Shown here: positions 1 to 6,900 of the stretch, piece by piece
Numbering within the stretch: the stretch's first letter is position 1
Layout of the letters: every line of letters starts with the position of its first letter
NCBI GenBank assembly: GCA_900756495.1
Contig: CAAEKI010000073.1
Coordinates: forward strand, 1-9,253
DNA: 9,253 nucleotides
From: an uncultured Oscillospiraceae bacterium
GTDB lineage: Bacteria; Bacillota; Clostridia; Oscillospirales; Oscillospiraceae
Direction: 5' to 3'
Translations under genes and position numbers: made by a program
Notes under the pieces: model-generated
What the model was told of the DNA's origin: nothing
What the model saw: only the letters and a program-made list of their open reading frames with translations
Databases searched by the model: none

Positions 1-53
1 CTCTATGCGTTAATCCTTATAGGAGCGGCGGTATTTTGTGCACATGGTATCTC

Positions 54-82
54 TTGCGGAAGACAGTGCCATTTGCTATACT
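54..82 (+). promoter_or_regulatory. Promoter of the sigma/anti-sigma operon
   Basis: TTGCGG at 54-59 and TATACT at 77-82 are separated by 17 nt, and the -10 box is preceded by TGC (74-76), an extended -10. This is a good match to a housekeeping sigma-A promoter. Transcription would begin near 89, leaving a leader of about 27 nt before the ATG at 116. Because the promoter lies inside the longer open frame that begins with a GTG at 38, it argues that the sigma factor starts at 116. No separate promoter for autoregulation by the encoded sigma factor was recognised. Confidence 0.6.
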
Positions 83-115
83 GTTAGAACCAAGAGGAAG
101 AGGGGGCATGTGCCT

Positions 116-709
116 ATGCTGGGATTTGTGCAGACTGTAGAGCGGGAGGCCTTGGCCGCCCGCCGCGCCCTGCCGGCTCCGCGCCTGGAGGAACTGCTGG
201 CCGGAGTGGGAAGGGGAGAGGGACCTGCTTTTGAGGAGCTCTACCGTTCCACAGACAGGATGATATATGCCTATGCGCTCTCTCTCCTTCGCAACCACCA
301 CGACGCGCAGGACGTCATGATGGACGCCTATCTGAAGATTCGCTCGGGAGCTCACCTGTACCGGCCGCAGGGCAAGCCTCTGGCATGGATTTTTACCATT
401 GTGCGCAATCTGGCCCGGTCGCGGCAGCGCGGCGCGGGGCGGGAGGAGCTGCTTGGAGACCTCGACGAGCCGGTACTGGCATTTGACCCTGGCGATAGCA
501 GCGACGACGTCATTGTGCTCCGACAGGCCATTAAGAGCCTTGGGGGAGAGGAGCGGCAGATTGTGATGCTCCACGCCGTAACCGGTCTGAAACACAGGGA
601 GATTGCCGAGCTGCTTGAGCTGCCGCTGTCCACTGTGCTGTCCAAATACAGCCGGGCTCTGCTCAAGCTGCGAAAAATCCTGGCGAATGAAGAGGAGGTG
701 GGGGCATGA
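116..709 (+). CDS. ECF-like sigma-70 family RNA polymerase sigma factor
   Basis: A 197-residue sigma factor that would direct RNA polymerase to a special promoter set. Region 2 spans about residues 38-105 (AFEELYRSTDRMIYAYAL, DAQDVMMDAYLKI, then AWIFTIVRNLARSRQR). An acidic linker follows at about 110-132. Region 4 spans about 135-190, with a helix-turn-helix around LKHREIAELLELPLSTV (158-174). The two-domain layout and length fit ECF/SigE-like factors; a complete region 4 argues against a SigI-type factor. ATG116 was chosen because a purine-rich AGGGGG site lies 9 nt upstream and a promoter sits inside the longer GTG38 frame; GTG110 is a possible alternative. The stop overlaps the anti-sigma start (ATGA), indicating translational coupling. 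Target genes are unknown. Confidence 0.93.
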   Translation: MLGFVQTVEREALAARRALPAPRLEELLAGVGRGEGPAFEELYRSTDRMIYAYALSLLRNHHDAQDVMMDAYLKIRSGAHLYRPQGKPLAWIFTIVRNLARSRQRGAGREELLGDLDEPVLAFDPGDSSDDVIVLRQAIKSLGGEERQIVMLHAVTGLKHREIAELLELPLSTVLSKYSRALLKLRKILANEEEVGA

Positions 710-1698
710 GGCAGGATATCAGCAATCAGGGGATTGAAAGAGCTCTAGCCCGGGCGGTGGAGCGCTCTACCCCTGATATCCGTGAGAAGGCTGCTTCAGC
801 TCCGATCGTACCGCTGGTGGTGCCCGACGGTATTGTTCCGCGGCAGGAGGAGCGGCGGCGCCGGGCCGGATGGACAAGAAAGGCGGCTTTGGCGGTATGT
901 GCCTGCCTGGCTGTAGTGCTGTGCCTGGGACTCTACAGCTACTTTGCACCCGCCGCCTTTATCCGCATTGACGTCAACCCCAGTTTGGAAATTGAGGCAA
1001 ACCGCTATGACCGGGTACTGGAGGTCCGCCCCCTCAATGAGGAGGCGGAGGAGGTGCTGGGGGATATGAAGCTCAAGCATATGGATCTGGATACGGCGGT
1101 CAACGCGATTGTGGGAGCCCTGGTGCGGCAGGGATGGCTGGACGACGGGGGTACGGTGACAGTGTGGGCCTCGGGGGGGAGCAGAGATGAGAATCTCAGT
1201 ATCCAGCGCAGAATAGCCGGCGATATTGAAAGCCTGCTGGATGGCCGGGCCCAGGTAGTCACTCCTGATGACGAGGAGCCGGAGCCTGTGCAGTCTCCCG
1301 CACAGGCGGAGAGCCCCGCTTCTCCGCCGGCTGTGTCTCCCGCAGCCCCCTCTATTCCCCCATCTGCAGAGCCCGCGATCTCCGTCCCATCTCCCTCAGC
1401 AGTACCTGAAGATGCACGAGTGCGTGCGGCACGGAATCATATCAGCTACGGCAAGCAGGTGTTTATTGACTGGCTGCGGGAACGGGATCCGGCGCTGGAC
1501 GAGGCCGAGTTGGCGGGGATGTCGCTCCGTGCCCTGGGCGCTTTGACAGAGGAGCGGGGGATTGACCTGCGCGACTTGCCCGACTATGACTGGGAGGACT
1601 CGGCGGAAGAGAACATTGAAGAGTTCGTGGAAGAGGTAAATGAGAAAGAGGAGGAGTGGCTGGAGGAATTGGAGGAAGCCCTGGAAGGGGACGACTGA
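706..1698 (+). CDS. Membrane anti-sigma factor with RsgI-like extracytoplasmic domain
   Basis: A 330-residue single-pass membrane protein expected to hold the upstream sigma factor inactive until an envelope signal arrives. Residues 1-57 form a cytoplasmic segment ending in a basic stop (EERRRRAGWTRK). One membrane helix follows at about 60-81. The outer part opens with FIRIDVNPSLEIEANRYDRV (85-104), the signature of the RsgI middle domain, in which an Asn-Pro bond (here N91-P92) is the known autocleavage point in Clostridium RsgI proteins. A Pro/Ser/Ala-rich linker covers about 190-235. A C-terminal domain of roughly 240-330 ends in a very acidic helix rich in Glu. No carbohydrate-binding module of the cellulosomal RsgI type is recognisable. 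The four-base overlap with the sigma gene marks the pair as partners. The sensed signal is unknown. Confidence 0.85.
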   Translation: MRQDISNQGIERALARAVERSTPDIREKAASAPIVPLVVPDGIVPRQEERRRRAGWTRKAALAVCACLAVVLCLGLYSYFAPAAFIRIDVNPSLEIEANRYDRVLEVRPLNEEAEEVLGDMKLKHMDLDTAVNAIVGALVRQGWLDDGGTVTVWASGGSRDENLSIQRRIAGDIESLLDGRAQVVTPDDEEPEPVQSPAQAESPASPPAVSPAAPSIPPSAEPAISVPSPSAVPEDARVRAARNHISYGKQVFIDWLRERDPALDEAELAGMSLRALGALTEERGIDLRDLPDYDWEDSAEENIEEFVEEVNEKEEEWLEELEEALEGDD

Positions 1699-1736
1699 AA
1701 AAATGCCTGGTGCGCATATGCGCACCAGGCATTTTT
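1699..1736. terminator. Bidirectional intrinsic terminator (perfect 38-nt palindrome)
   Basis: Each half is 19 nt and pairs perfectly with the other around the centre 1717/1718. The core TGCCTGGTGCGCA pairs with TGCGCACCAGGCA and is flanked by AAAAA on the left and TTTTT on the right. On either strand this gives a GC-rich hairpin followed by a U run. It begins directly after the anti-sigma stop codon and lies 40 nt beyond the protease stop codon on the other strand, so it can serve both convergent genes. Confidence 0.92.
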
Positions 1737-1776
1737 GACTGTTCAAACAGGGGACACCGGAATACAGGCTGCCGGC

Positions 1777-3693
1777 CTATACCGGCAGGATGCCAACATA
1801 GGACAAAATTTGATAGACCAGACATGCGGCCTCTTCGCGGGTGGTGGCGGCGGCCGGATCGATGGCAGACAGGTCGTCCCACAGAAGACTGATGGTGTTG
1901 CCGAACACGTCTGTCTGGCTTTGCGTCAGCAGCCAGAGCTCAGCCCTGGACCAGTCGGAATAGGAGGAAAAAGCCGCGTCCTCAAGAGCGTGCTCGGGGC
2001 GGAGGCTCTGGATGCTGTCCAGGTGCATGTTGAGCCGCTGGGCCAAGCGGCCCATAATCGTAAAGAATTGCTCGTGGGTGACCGGGGCGTCGGGCAGGAA
2101 GCGGCCGTCCCCCGTGCCGGACACCAGACCCATATCAGCCAGAGCGTTGACCGCGGGGCCATACCAGGAGCCCGCAGTCACGTCCGAAAAATGGCTCTCC
2201 CCATCCGGCATCCGGCAATTCAGCGCCTGGGCCAGCAGCGCGCAAAGCTCGGCTCTGGTCATCGCCCTGTCGGGATGAAACATGCCGTCTCCCGCGCCGG
2301 ACACGATGAAATACGTGGCAAGGGCGTCGATCTGAGCGGCGTAAGAGGAATCGGAGGTGTCTGCAAAGCCGCGGGATTTATATTCCAGCCCCAGGGCCTC
2401 AGCCAGATCGGGCACAGAAGTCTGTTCCCATCCATCGGAGCCGCCGGTGCCCTCCCAGATTTTGACCGAGGCAGGCAGGGCTTCCAGCAGGGCGGTAAAA
2501 GCCGGACGAAACTCCTCGCTTAAGGCCTGATCCAGATCCACATACCAACGCCATACAAAGTCGATGCGCAGCAGCCCCTTGGTATCTCCGCTGGGGTTCG
2601 AGGCGGAGAGCAGCCGGGCCACGCCGTCGGCAAGGTTGGGGTCTATCAGAAGATGGGGAATAACACCGATGGAATCGGTGGCGTTGCCTGAGGCGGAGTA
2701 GAAGCGGTAGGCCGTTACCTTCATGGCGTCTCCGTCCGGAAAATACTCGGGGTTGGTGTCCTCGTCCAAGAGGACTTGGGCGGTTCCCTTACCATAGGTG
2801 CGCCAGCCTACTACGATGCCGGCACCTAAGTCGCGTACAGCGGCGGCGCAGAGCTCGGCAGCGCTGGCGGAGGCGCTGTCGGTGAGCGCAATGACGGGAT
2901 AGAGGGTCAGAGCGGGGTTATCAGGGGCGTATACCGAGATTTGACCGCTGCCATCCTGGAGAAAGGCGGTGTAGGAGGGGCCGGTGAAGCAGGCTACGGT
3001 CTGGGCGGCAGCCAGTGCCGAGCCGCCGCCATTTCCAGTCAGATCCAGGATCCAACGGTCGGCCTCGCCGCTATATTTCTCCAGGCCCTCGGTAAAGTGA
3101 GCCAGGGTCTCGGAGCCAAACGCAGCGCAGTCGATATAGCCTATGTGGCCGTCTATCAGCTCGGCGGTGGTGGCCGGGATCACAATTTCCTGCCGGGTCA
3201 GCGTGACGGTGGAGCTCTGACCGTTCCGGAGATAGGAGACGCGCAGAGCAGAACCCTCCTCTCCGCGCAGAAGGCCGGTAACCGTCCCTTGGTCCAGCCC
3301 GGCCAGTGCAACGCCATCCACGGCAGTGATCAGATCTCCGCTTTTCAGGCCGCCCTTTTCCGCCGGGGAATCCGCAAAGACGGCCGCAATGAGTACGCCG
3401 TCAGGGGTGACCTGGGATGAGATGCCGATCCCGACCACCATCGAATCCTCCATGCTGGCCAGGAAGGCTGCGTATTCTTCGGAGTTGTAATAGACGGTGT
3501 AGGGATCCCCGAGCGCGGCCAGCATATCGGTGATGGTGGGCTGGGACAGGACATCCTCGGGCACCGTGTCGATGTAGTGTTCCGTCAACAGCGCTCTGGC
3601 CTCCTCGATTGTCAGCGCCTGCGCGGCGGTGGGGAGGAACAGGGACAGGGCAAGCAGAACCGCCGCCAGGCGGGAGATTCGGGTGTACTTCAT
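1777..3693 (-). CDS. Secreted S41 (CtpA-type) serine protease with PDZ and SLH domains
   Basis: A 638-residue exported C-terminal-processing-type peptidase. A signal peptide (MKYTRISRLAAVLLALSLFL, cleavage likely after AQA, residue 26) is followed by an N-terminal helical part with GDPYTVYYNSEEYAAF. The PDZ domain spans about 86-167 (GIGISSQ, SPAEKGGLKSGDLITAVDG). The S41 core spans about 175-355 (GYIDCAAFGSET, LDLTGNGGG). The Ser-Lys dyad is seen as S277 in DSASASAAE and K302 in TYGKGTAQ, 25 residues apart as in CtpA/Prc. The C-terminus carries two clear SLH repeats (about 443-495 and 501-560, each with GxGDGxFxPD) and a degenerate third, so it probably binds secondary cell-wall polymer. The start was chosen from AAAGGAGG 6 nt upstream of ATG and from the signal peptide; a GTG at 3786 would bury the promoter. 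The substrate is unknown. Confidence 0.93.
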   Translation of the reverse strand: MKYTRISRLAAVLLALSLFLPTAAQALTIEEARALLTEHYIDTVPEDVLSQPTITDMLAALGDPYTVYYNSEEYAAFLASMEDSMVVGIGISSQVTPDGVLIAAVFADSPAEKGGLKSGDLITAVDGVALAGLDQGTVTGLLRGEEGSALRVSYLRNGQSSTVTLTRQEIVIPATTAELIDGHIGYIDCAAFGSETLAHFTEGLEKYSGEADRWILDLTGNGGGSALAAAQTVACFTGPSYTAFLQDGSGQISVYAPDNPALTLYPVIALTDSASASAAELCAAAVRDLGAGIVVGWRTYGKGTAQVLLDEDTNPEYFPDGDAMKVTAYRFYSASGNATDSIGVIPHLLIDPNLADGVARLLSASNPSGDTKGLLRIDFVWRWYVDLDQALSEEFRPAFTALLEALPASVKIWEGTGGSDGWEQTSVPDLAEALGLEYKSRGFADTSDSSYAAQIDALATYFIVSGAGDGMFHPDRAMTRAELCALLAQALNCRMPDGESHFSDVTAGSWYGPAVNALADMGLVSGTGDGRFLPDAPVTHEQFFTIMGRLAQRLNMHLDSIQSLRPEHALEDAAFSSYSDWSRAELWLLTQSQTDVFGNTISLLWDDLSAIDPAAATTREEAACLVYQILSYVGILPV

Positions 3694-3721
3694 AGCGGGC
3701 CTCCTTTGTAAACTGTCTCCC

Positions 3722-3750
3722 ATTTTAGCGCAAACGGGGCATAGGCACAA
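3722..3750 (-). promoter_or_regulatory. Promoter of the S41-SLH protease gene
   Basis: Read on the minus strand, TTGTGC (3750-3745) and TAAAAT (3727-3722) are 17 nt apart. Transcription would start near 3715, giving a leader of about 21 nt that contains the AAAGGAGG ribosome site (3707-3700). The -35 box is weak while the -10 box is strong. The position supports ATG3693 as the true start of the protease. Confidence 0.5.
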
Positions 3751-3935
3751 GGGCCAGAGGAGAAAAAGGGGCGCGCCTCGTCTCACATATCATGAGGGGG
3801 ACGGCGCTGTTTTGCTGTGTAGATCCGGTTGCTGGAGATGCAGTCATAGTTTAAGATAGACACATACCATGTCGGAAAAAGGGATTGGAACAGCGGATAC
3901 TTTTTTGGGTGGACAGGCGCACGGCGATATTACGG

Positions 3936-3963
3936 GATATACAAATAGTTATCTGTTGGTCAA
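3936..3963 (-). promoter_or_regulatory. Possible distal minus-strand promoter
   Basis: On the minus strand TTGACC (3963-3958) is followed after 16 nt by TATATC (3941-3936). Both boxes are fair matches to sigma-A consensus. The only downstream gene is the S41-SLH protease, which would receive a leader of about 235 nt. Alternatively the site drives a short RNA, or it is a chance match in AT-rich DNA. A closer promoter exists at 3722-3750. Confidence 0.25.
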
Positions 3964-3989
3964 TTAATATCAAATAGCAATAAAAACAT

Positions 3990-4174
3990 ATTGCTCCAGC
4001 CCTGACGGGTTACCACTGTGGATGAGCCGGAGGCCCGGCCCAAGGTGGCGGAGGCCCTTGATAACGATGGACTGACCGTCTGCCCCTGGGGAGACCGGGG
4101 TCCCGCTTTTATCCTGAACTGTGAGGCTGAGGCCTGCCTGCGCTCCGGCGTGGGGGAGCGCTGCGGAGAAATTC
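3990..4174. other. Ambiguous coding-like remnant
   Basis: Both strands stay open through this G+C-rich segment. The minus-strand frame reads GGLNFSAALPHAGAQAGLSL and then LTVQDKSGTPVSPGADGQS, ending at a stop near 3970. The plus-strand frame reads DEPEARPKVAEALDNDGL and then VCPWGDRGPAFILNCEAE. Codon use is plausible on both strands, neither has a ribosome site, and neither is recognised. The minus frame could only start inside the transporter gene. It may be the tail of a decayed gene or simply G+C-rich spacer. Confidence 0.2.
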
Positions 4175-4206
4175 AGGCCGCCGTCCTGTTGGTTGGACGG
4201 CGGCCT
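4175..4206 (-). terminator. Hairpin terminator at the end of the four-gene operon
   Basis: AGGCCGCCGTCC (4175-4186) pairs perfectly with GGACGGCGGCCT (4195-4206), giving a 12-bp GC-rich stem with an 8-nt loop. It starts 28 nt beyond the transporter stop codon on the minus strand. The U tract is weak on that strand (GAATTTCT follows the stem), so termination may be incomplete or factor-assisted. No plus-strand gene ends nearby, so the transporter operon is the natural client. Confidence 0.6.
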
Positions 4207-4234
4207 CTTTATCGGGAGCCATGTGAGACAGATT

Positions 4235-5527
4235 TCAGGAATCGTGTCCCAGAAACTTGTTATAGTCAATAAGGCCGACGAAGATCATGGAGATAACACA
4301 GGCAATAATAAGTCCAATATAGGCGCCGGCATACTGCTGGCCAAAAACGTTGTTGACATTTTTGACAAAGAAGCCTACAAAGGCAAAAGCCATGGTACGG
4401 ATAACGCTGAAGATCGGGTAGATGACGCCGTAGGCCGCATTAAAGTCACGGCGGCCGAAGAGCCGCGTGGTCATGGAGACAAGAAAGTTGGCCGTGCCGC
4501 CCAGATCGCCGCCAATCATGACGATGGAAATCCAAAGGGTGATGTTGTTGCCTGGGATAAGGTTCATAATCACAGAGAGAATGAACCAGATCAGCATGAC
4601 GAAGGAAGCCTTTTTGGTGCCGATCTTCTGATCCAGCCAGCCCCAGGCAACGCTGAGCACGATGCCGCAGAGAGAGGCTACGGAGAACATGACGGTGGCA
4701 GTAGCGGAGGAAAAGCCCTTGTCCACCGTGATGCGGGGAACCAGCTGGCTGATGACACCGGTATTGGCCAGCATCATGAAGCCATAGGCGATGGCGATAC
4801 ACCAGACAGTCTTGTTTTTCAGTAGCTTACCGGCAGTCCATGGGCTGATATAATCGCTGGTGTCCGCTTTGATTTTGGCCAGCTCCTCAGCAGTGATGGG
4901 TTCGTTGTCAGGGGCCATGCCCGCTTCCTCGGGGGTATTTTTGATGGTAAGGGCGGCAATGACACCCAAGATCGCCGTCATAACGCCGGTGATCGCAACG
5001 CCCAGAGGAAGCCCGAAGGTGGCGATGAGCCAGTTGAGCAGGAATAAATAAGTAGCGGATGCCAGCGGCATAAATGCAGTGACATAGCCCATCACAATGC
5101 CCTTTTTGCGCGGGAACCAGCTGGCGACCAAGGGGCCGGTAGCCTGGAAGCTGTAGACATAGGCAAAGGAACAGGCGATGGAGATGGTGACCAGATACAT
5201 AGCCATGGAATTGGAGTATCCGTACAGAATGAAGGCCACGCCGGCCACGGCACAGCTGAGGATGATAACAAACTTTGCACCTTTTTTGGTAATGAGCCGG
5301 GCGGTAAAGAAGGCTACCACCATGCCGACCAGTCCGGCAACGGTGGAGTAGGAGAGCAGAGTAGAGTAGTCCCAGCCCTTGAGGGCGACAAAGCCGGGAA
5401 CGGTGACATTAAGGCCGTCGGCGGAGGAGCCGGTCATCATGTAGTAGAGCAGTCCGCAGAAAATAATGGTCCACCAGCCCCGGGCACCAAAGCCCCTGGA
5501 TTTTTGAGCGGTTGTTTTCGCCTCCAT
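4235..5527 (-). CDS. MFS transporter, OFA/monocarboxylate-like
   Basis: A 430-residue, 12-helix major facilitator protein. The first membrane helix begins at about residue 18 and the halves are joined by a hydrophilic loop at about 196-232. Motif A-like loops appear as FTARLITKKGAKF (74-86) and GWLDQKIGTKKASF (296-309). The segment WFPRKKGIVMG (137-147) and the phrase NTPEEAG at the start of the central loop resemble the oxalate/formate antiporter (OFA) and monocarboxylate group, so an organic acid or similar small anion is a reasonable but unproven substrate. The start has AGGGAGGT about 8 nt upstream. It is the last gene of the cluster, 57 nt after the SDR gene, and probably imports the cluster's substrate or exports its product. 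Confidence 0.9.
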   Translation of the reverse strand: MEAKTTAQKSRGFGARGWWTIIFCGLLYYMMTGSSADGLNVTVPGFVALKGWDYSTLLSYSTVAGLVGMVVAFFTARLITKKGAKFVIILSCAVAGVAFILYGYSNSMAMYLVTISIACSFAYVYSFQATGPLVASWFPRKKGIVMGYVTAFMPLASATYLFLLNWLIATFGLPLGVAITGVMTAILGVIAALTIKNTPEEAGMAPDNEPITAEELAKIKADTSDYISPWTAGKLLKNKTVWCIAIAYGFMMLANTGVISQLVPRITVDKGFSSATATVMFSVASLCGIVLSVAWGWLDQKIGTKKASFVMLIWFILSVIMNLIPGNNITLWISIVMIGGDLGGTANFLVSMTTRLFGRRDFNAAYGVIYPIFSVIRTMAFAFVGFFVKNVNNVFGQQYAGAYIGLIIACVISMIFVGLIDYNKFLGHDS

Positions 5528-5584
5528 TTGGTGATACCTCCCTAAATAAATTCAACCAAACATTTTGCCAGGAAAAACTTCTGC

Positions 5585-6340
5585 TTAAAACGAGCTGCCG
5601 CCGTTGGCGATGACGACCTGCCCGGAAATCCACTCGGCTTCCGGGCGGCACAGGAGCGTGACAGCTCTGGCCACGTCGGCGCACTCGCCCACCCGTTTGA
5701 GCGGAGTGCCCTCCCGGACCTGCTCGATGAACTCCGGTGAGAGTACAGCCCTGGCCATGTGAGTCATGGTGACGCCGGGCTCTACAGCGTTGACAGTGAT
5801 ACCCCTGGGGCCAAACTCCATGGCGGCAATCTTGGCCAGCATCTCTACTGCAGCCTTAGTGGGGGTATAGACGCCATGACCGTCTACTGGGTAACTCACA
5901 GAGCTGGAGGAGATGACTACAATCCGGCCGTTGTCGTTCAAACGTTCTCCGCACGCTTTGACACAGAAGAATGTACCCTTAAAATTAATGCCACATACCA
6001 GGTCAAAGTCGGCCTCGCTGTGCTCCAGAATCGGCTTGCGGGGGAGATTGGCTCCGGCGTTGGCAATGAAATAGTCAGCTTTCCCCAGTTTTTCTTCACA
6101 AAAGTTGAAAAGCCGTATAATATCGGGGAGCTTGGAGAGATCGCAGTGAAGACTGGCAAAGCCCACCCCTTTTTTGTGGGCCATATCGTTCAGCGAATCC
6201 ACCGCTGGCCCAGCCTCATCGGGCCCTTCAAAATAGGCGGCCAGCACGCTGACCCCCTGGCTGATAAAATCCTCCGCAATACCGCGGCCTATGCCGCGAA
6301 TACCGCCGGTAACAATGGCAATTTTTCCTTTTATATCCAT
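5585..6340 (-). CDS. SDR family NAD(P)-dependent oxidoreductase
   Basis: A 251-residue classical short-chain dehydrogenase/reductase, the usual family length. The Rossmann glycine motif is TGGIRGIG (11-18), followed by NAG at 94-96. The catalytic tetrad is N119, S145 (in SSSSVSYPVDGHG), Y158 and K162 (YTPTK). The C-terminal half has the family's ITVNAVEPGVTMT and ends with SGQVVIANGG. It would interconvert a hydroxyl and a carbonyl group on a soluble small molecule in the cytoplasm. Arg15 in the glycine loop slightly favours NADP(H), but the cofactor cannot be settled. Its ribosome site AAAGGCGG lies about 10 nt from the ATG. It sits between the VOC and transporter genes with short gaps of 42 and 57 nt, consistent with one transcript. 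FabG-like fatty acid synthesis is unlikely because no fab genes accompany it. Confidence 0.93.
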   Translation of the reverse strand: MDIKGKIAIVTGGIRGIGRGIAEDFISQGVSVLAAYFEGPDEAGPAVDSLNDMAHKKGVGFASLHCDLSKLPDIIRLFNFCEEKLGKADYFIANAGANLPRKPILEHSEADFDLVCGINFKGTFFCVKACGERLNDNGRIVVISSSSVSYPVDGHGVYTPTKAAVEMLAKIAAMEFGPRGITVNAVEPGVTMTHMARAVLSPEFIEQVREGTPLKRVGECADVARAVTLLCRPEAEWISGQVVIANGGSSF

Positions 6341-6382
6341 AAAAAAATAGCCGCCTTTCGTAATAAAAAAGTAGATGGGTGT

Positions 6383-6883
6383 TCAGCCTCTGGGGGGATA
6401 GCACTCCTCTGGGGGGAGAGGGTGAAAGTCATCGGGACGGTCGTTGAGCTCTACGATAAGACCCAACTGAGCGTTCAGATCAAAATAGGAGAACTCCTGC
6501 CCTATGGGGTCGGCCCCTTTCTGGATCTGCTGGTTGCCCTTCTCCTTCAGTGTGTTCACCAGCTGGCGGTAGCTCCCTTCCGGGGTGACGACAGCCAGAT
6601 GGTGGAGGCCAGGGCCGTGTTTGCGGAGAAATTCGGCGTAGGCACTGCGGTCGTCTTTGGGAGCGATGAGCTCCAATTCGATATCGTAGAGGTTGCACAG
6701 AGCAATGTCCATGGCATATTCTGCCGCTTTGCCGTGAACCTCCATGTCAGTCATGTTCTCCTCGGTAAAGTGGAGAAAGTGCCATGGACCAATACCGTAG
6801 TCGTCGTTCCAGCGCTTGGCATAGGCCAGTACATCATCCACAATCATGGAGATTTGGCCGATCCTGGGAAATAGAGGCTTCAT
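6383..6883 (-). CDS. VOC family protein (glyoxalase/methylmalonyl-CoA epimerase-like)
   Basis: A 166-residue vicinal-oxygen-chelate fold protein. The first module opens with RIGQISMIVDDVLAYAKRW and GIGPWHF; the second has GPGLHHLAVVT (91-100) and ends with YFDLNAQLGLIVELNDRP. By comparison with methylmalonyl-CoA epimerase, metal ligands would be Q10 (His in the epimerase), a Glu of IELEL (69 or 71), H94 or H95, and E145. The fold supports epimerases, lyases, isomerases and dioxygenases, so the reaction is open; in an anaerobe an isomerase or lyase role is more likely. ATG6883 was chosen because GGAAGGAG (6899-6892) lies 8 nt upstream. An ATG at 6901 overlapping the previous stop would lie just upstream of, and include, that ribosome site. 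The gap to the propeller gene is 17 nt. Confidence 0.88.
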   Translation of the reverse strand: MKPLFPRIGQISMIVDDVLAYAKRWNDDYGIGPWHFLHFTEENMTDMEVHGKAAEYAMDIALCNLYDIELELIAPKDDRSAYAEFLRKHGPGLHHLAVVTPEGSYRQLVNTLKEKGNQQIQKGADPIGQEFSYFDLNAQLGLIVELNDRPDDFHPLPPEECYPPRG

Positions 6884-6900
6884 AATTGATACTCCTTCCA

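Larger units (their letters stand above)
3751..4174. other. Gene-poor interval between protease and transporter
   Basis: This roughly 420-nt stretch contains no convincing gene on either strand. The part from about 3840 to 3990 is markedly AT-rich compared with the flanking genes and contains two CAAATAG copies (3942-3948 and 3971-3977) plus a possible minus-strand promoter. The part from about 3990 to 4174 returns to high G+C and is open in both directions, but it has no ribosome site and no domain I recognise. No RNA gene, repeat array or mobile-element end was seen. Confidence 0.5.

Noticed and set aside
38..115. N-terminal extension of the sigma factor from GTG38
   Set aside because: The best promoter lies inside it at 54-82, and the extension does not look like sigma-factor sequence.
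1735..2523. Plus-strand open frame opposite the SLH region of the protease
   Set aside because: It is antisense to the SLH repeats, begins in the terminator region and has no ribosome site.
3694..3786. N-terminal extension of the protease from GTG3786
   Set aside because: A signal peptide and AAAGGAGG point to ATG3693, and a promoter lies within the extension.
5759..6874. Plus-strand open frame of 371 codons across the SDR and VOC genes
   Set aside because: It spans two genes with clear family motifs on the other strand and an intergenic gap, and shows no domain of its own.
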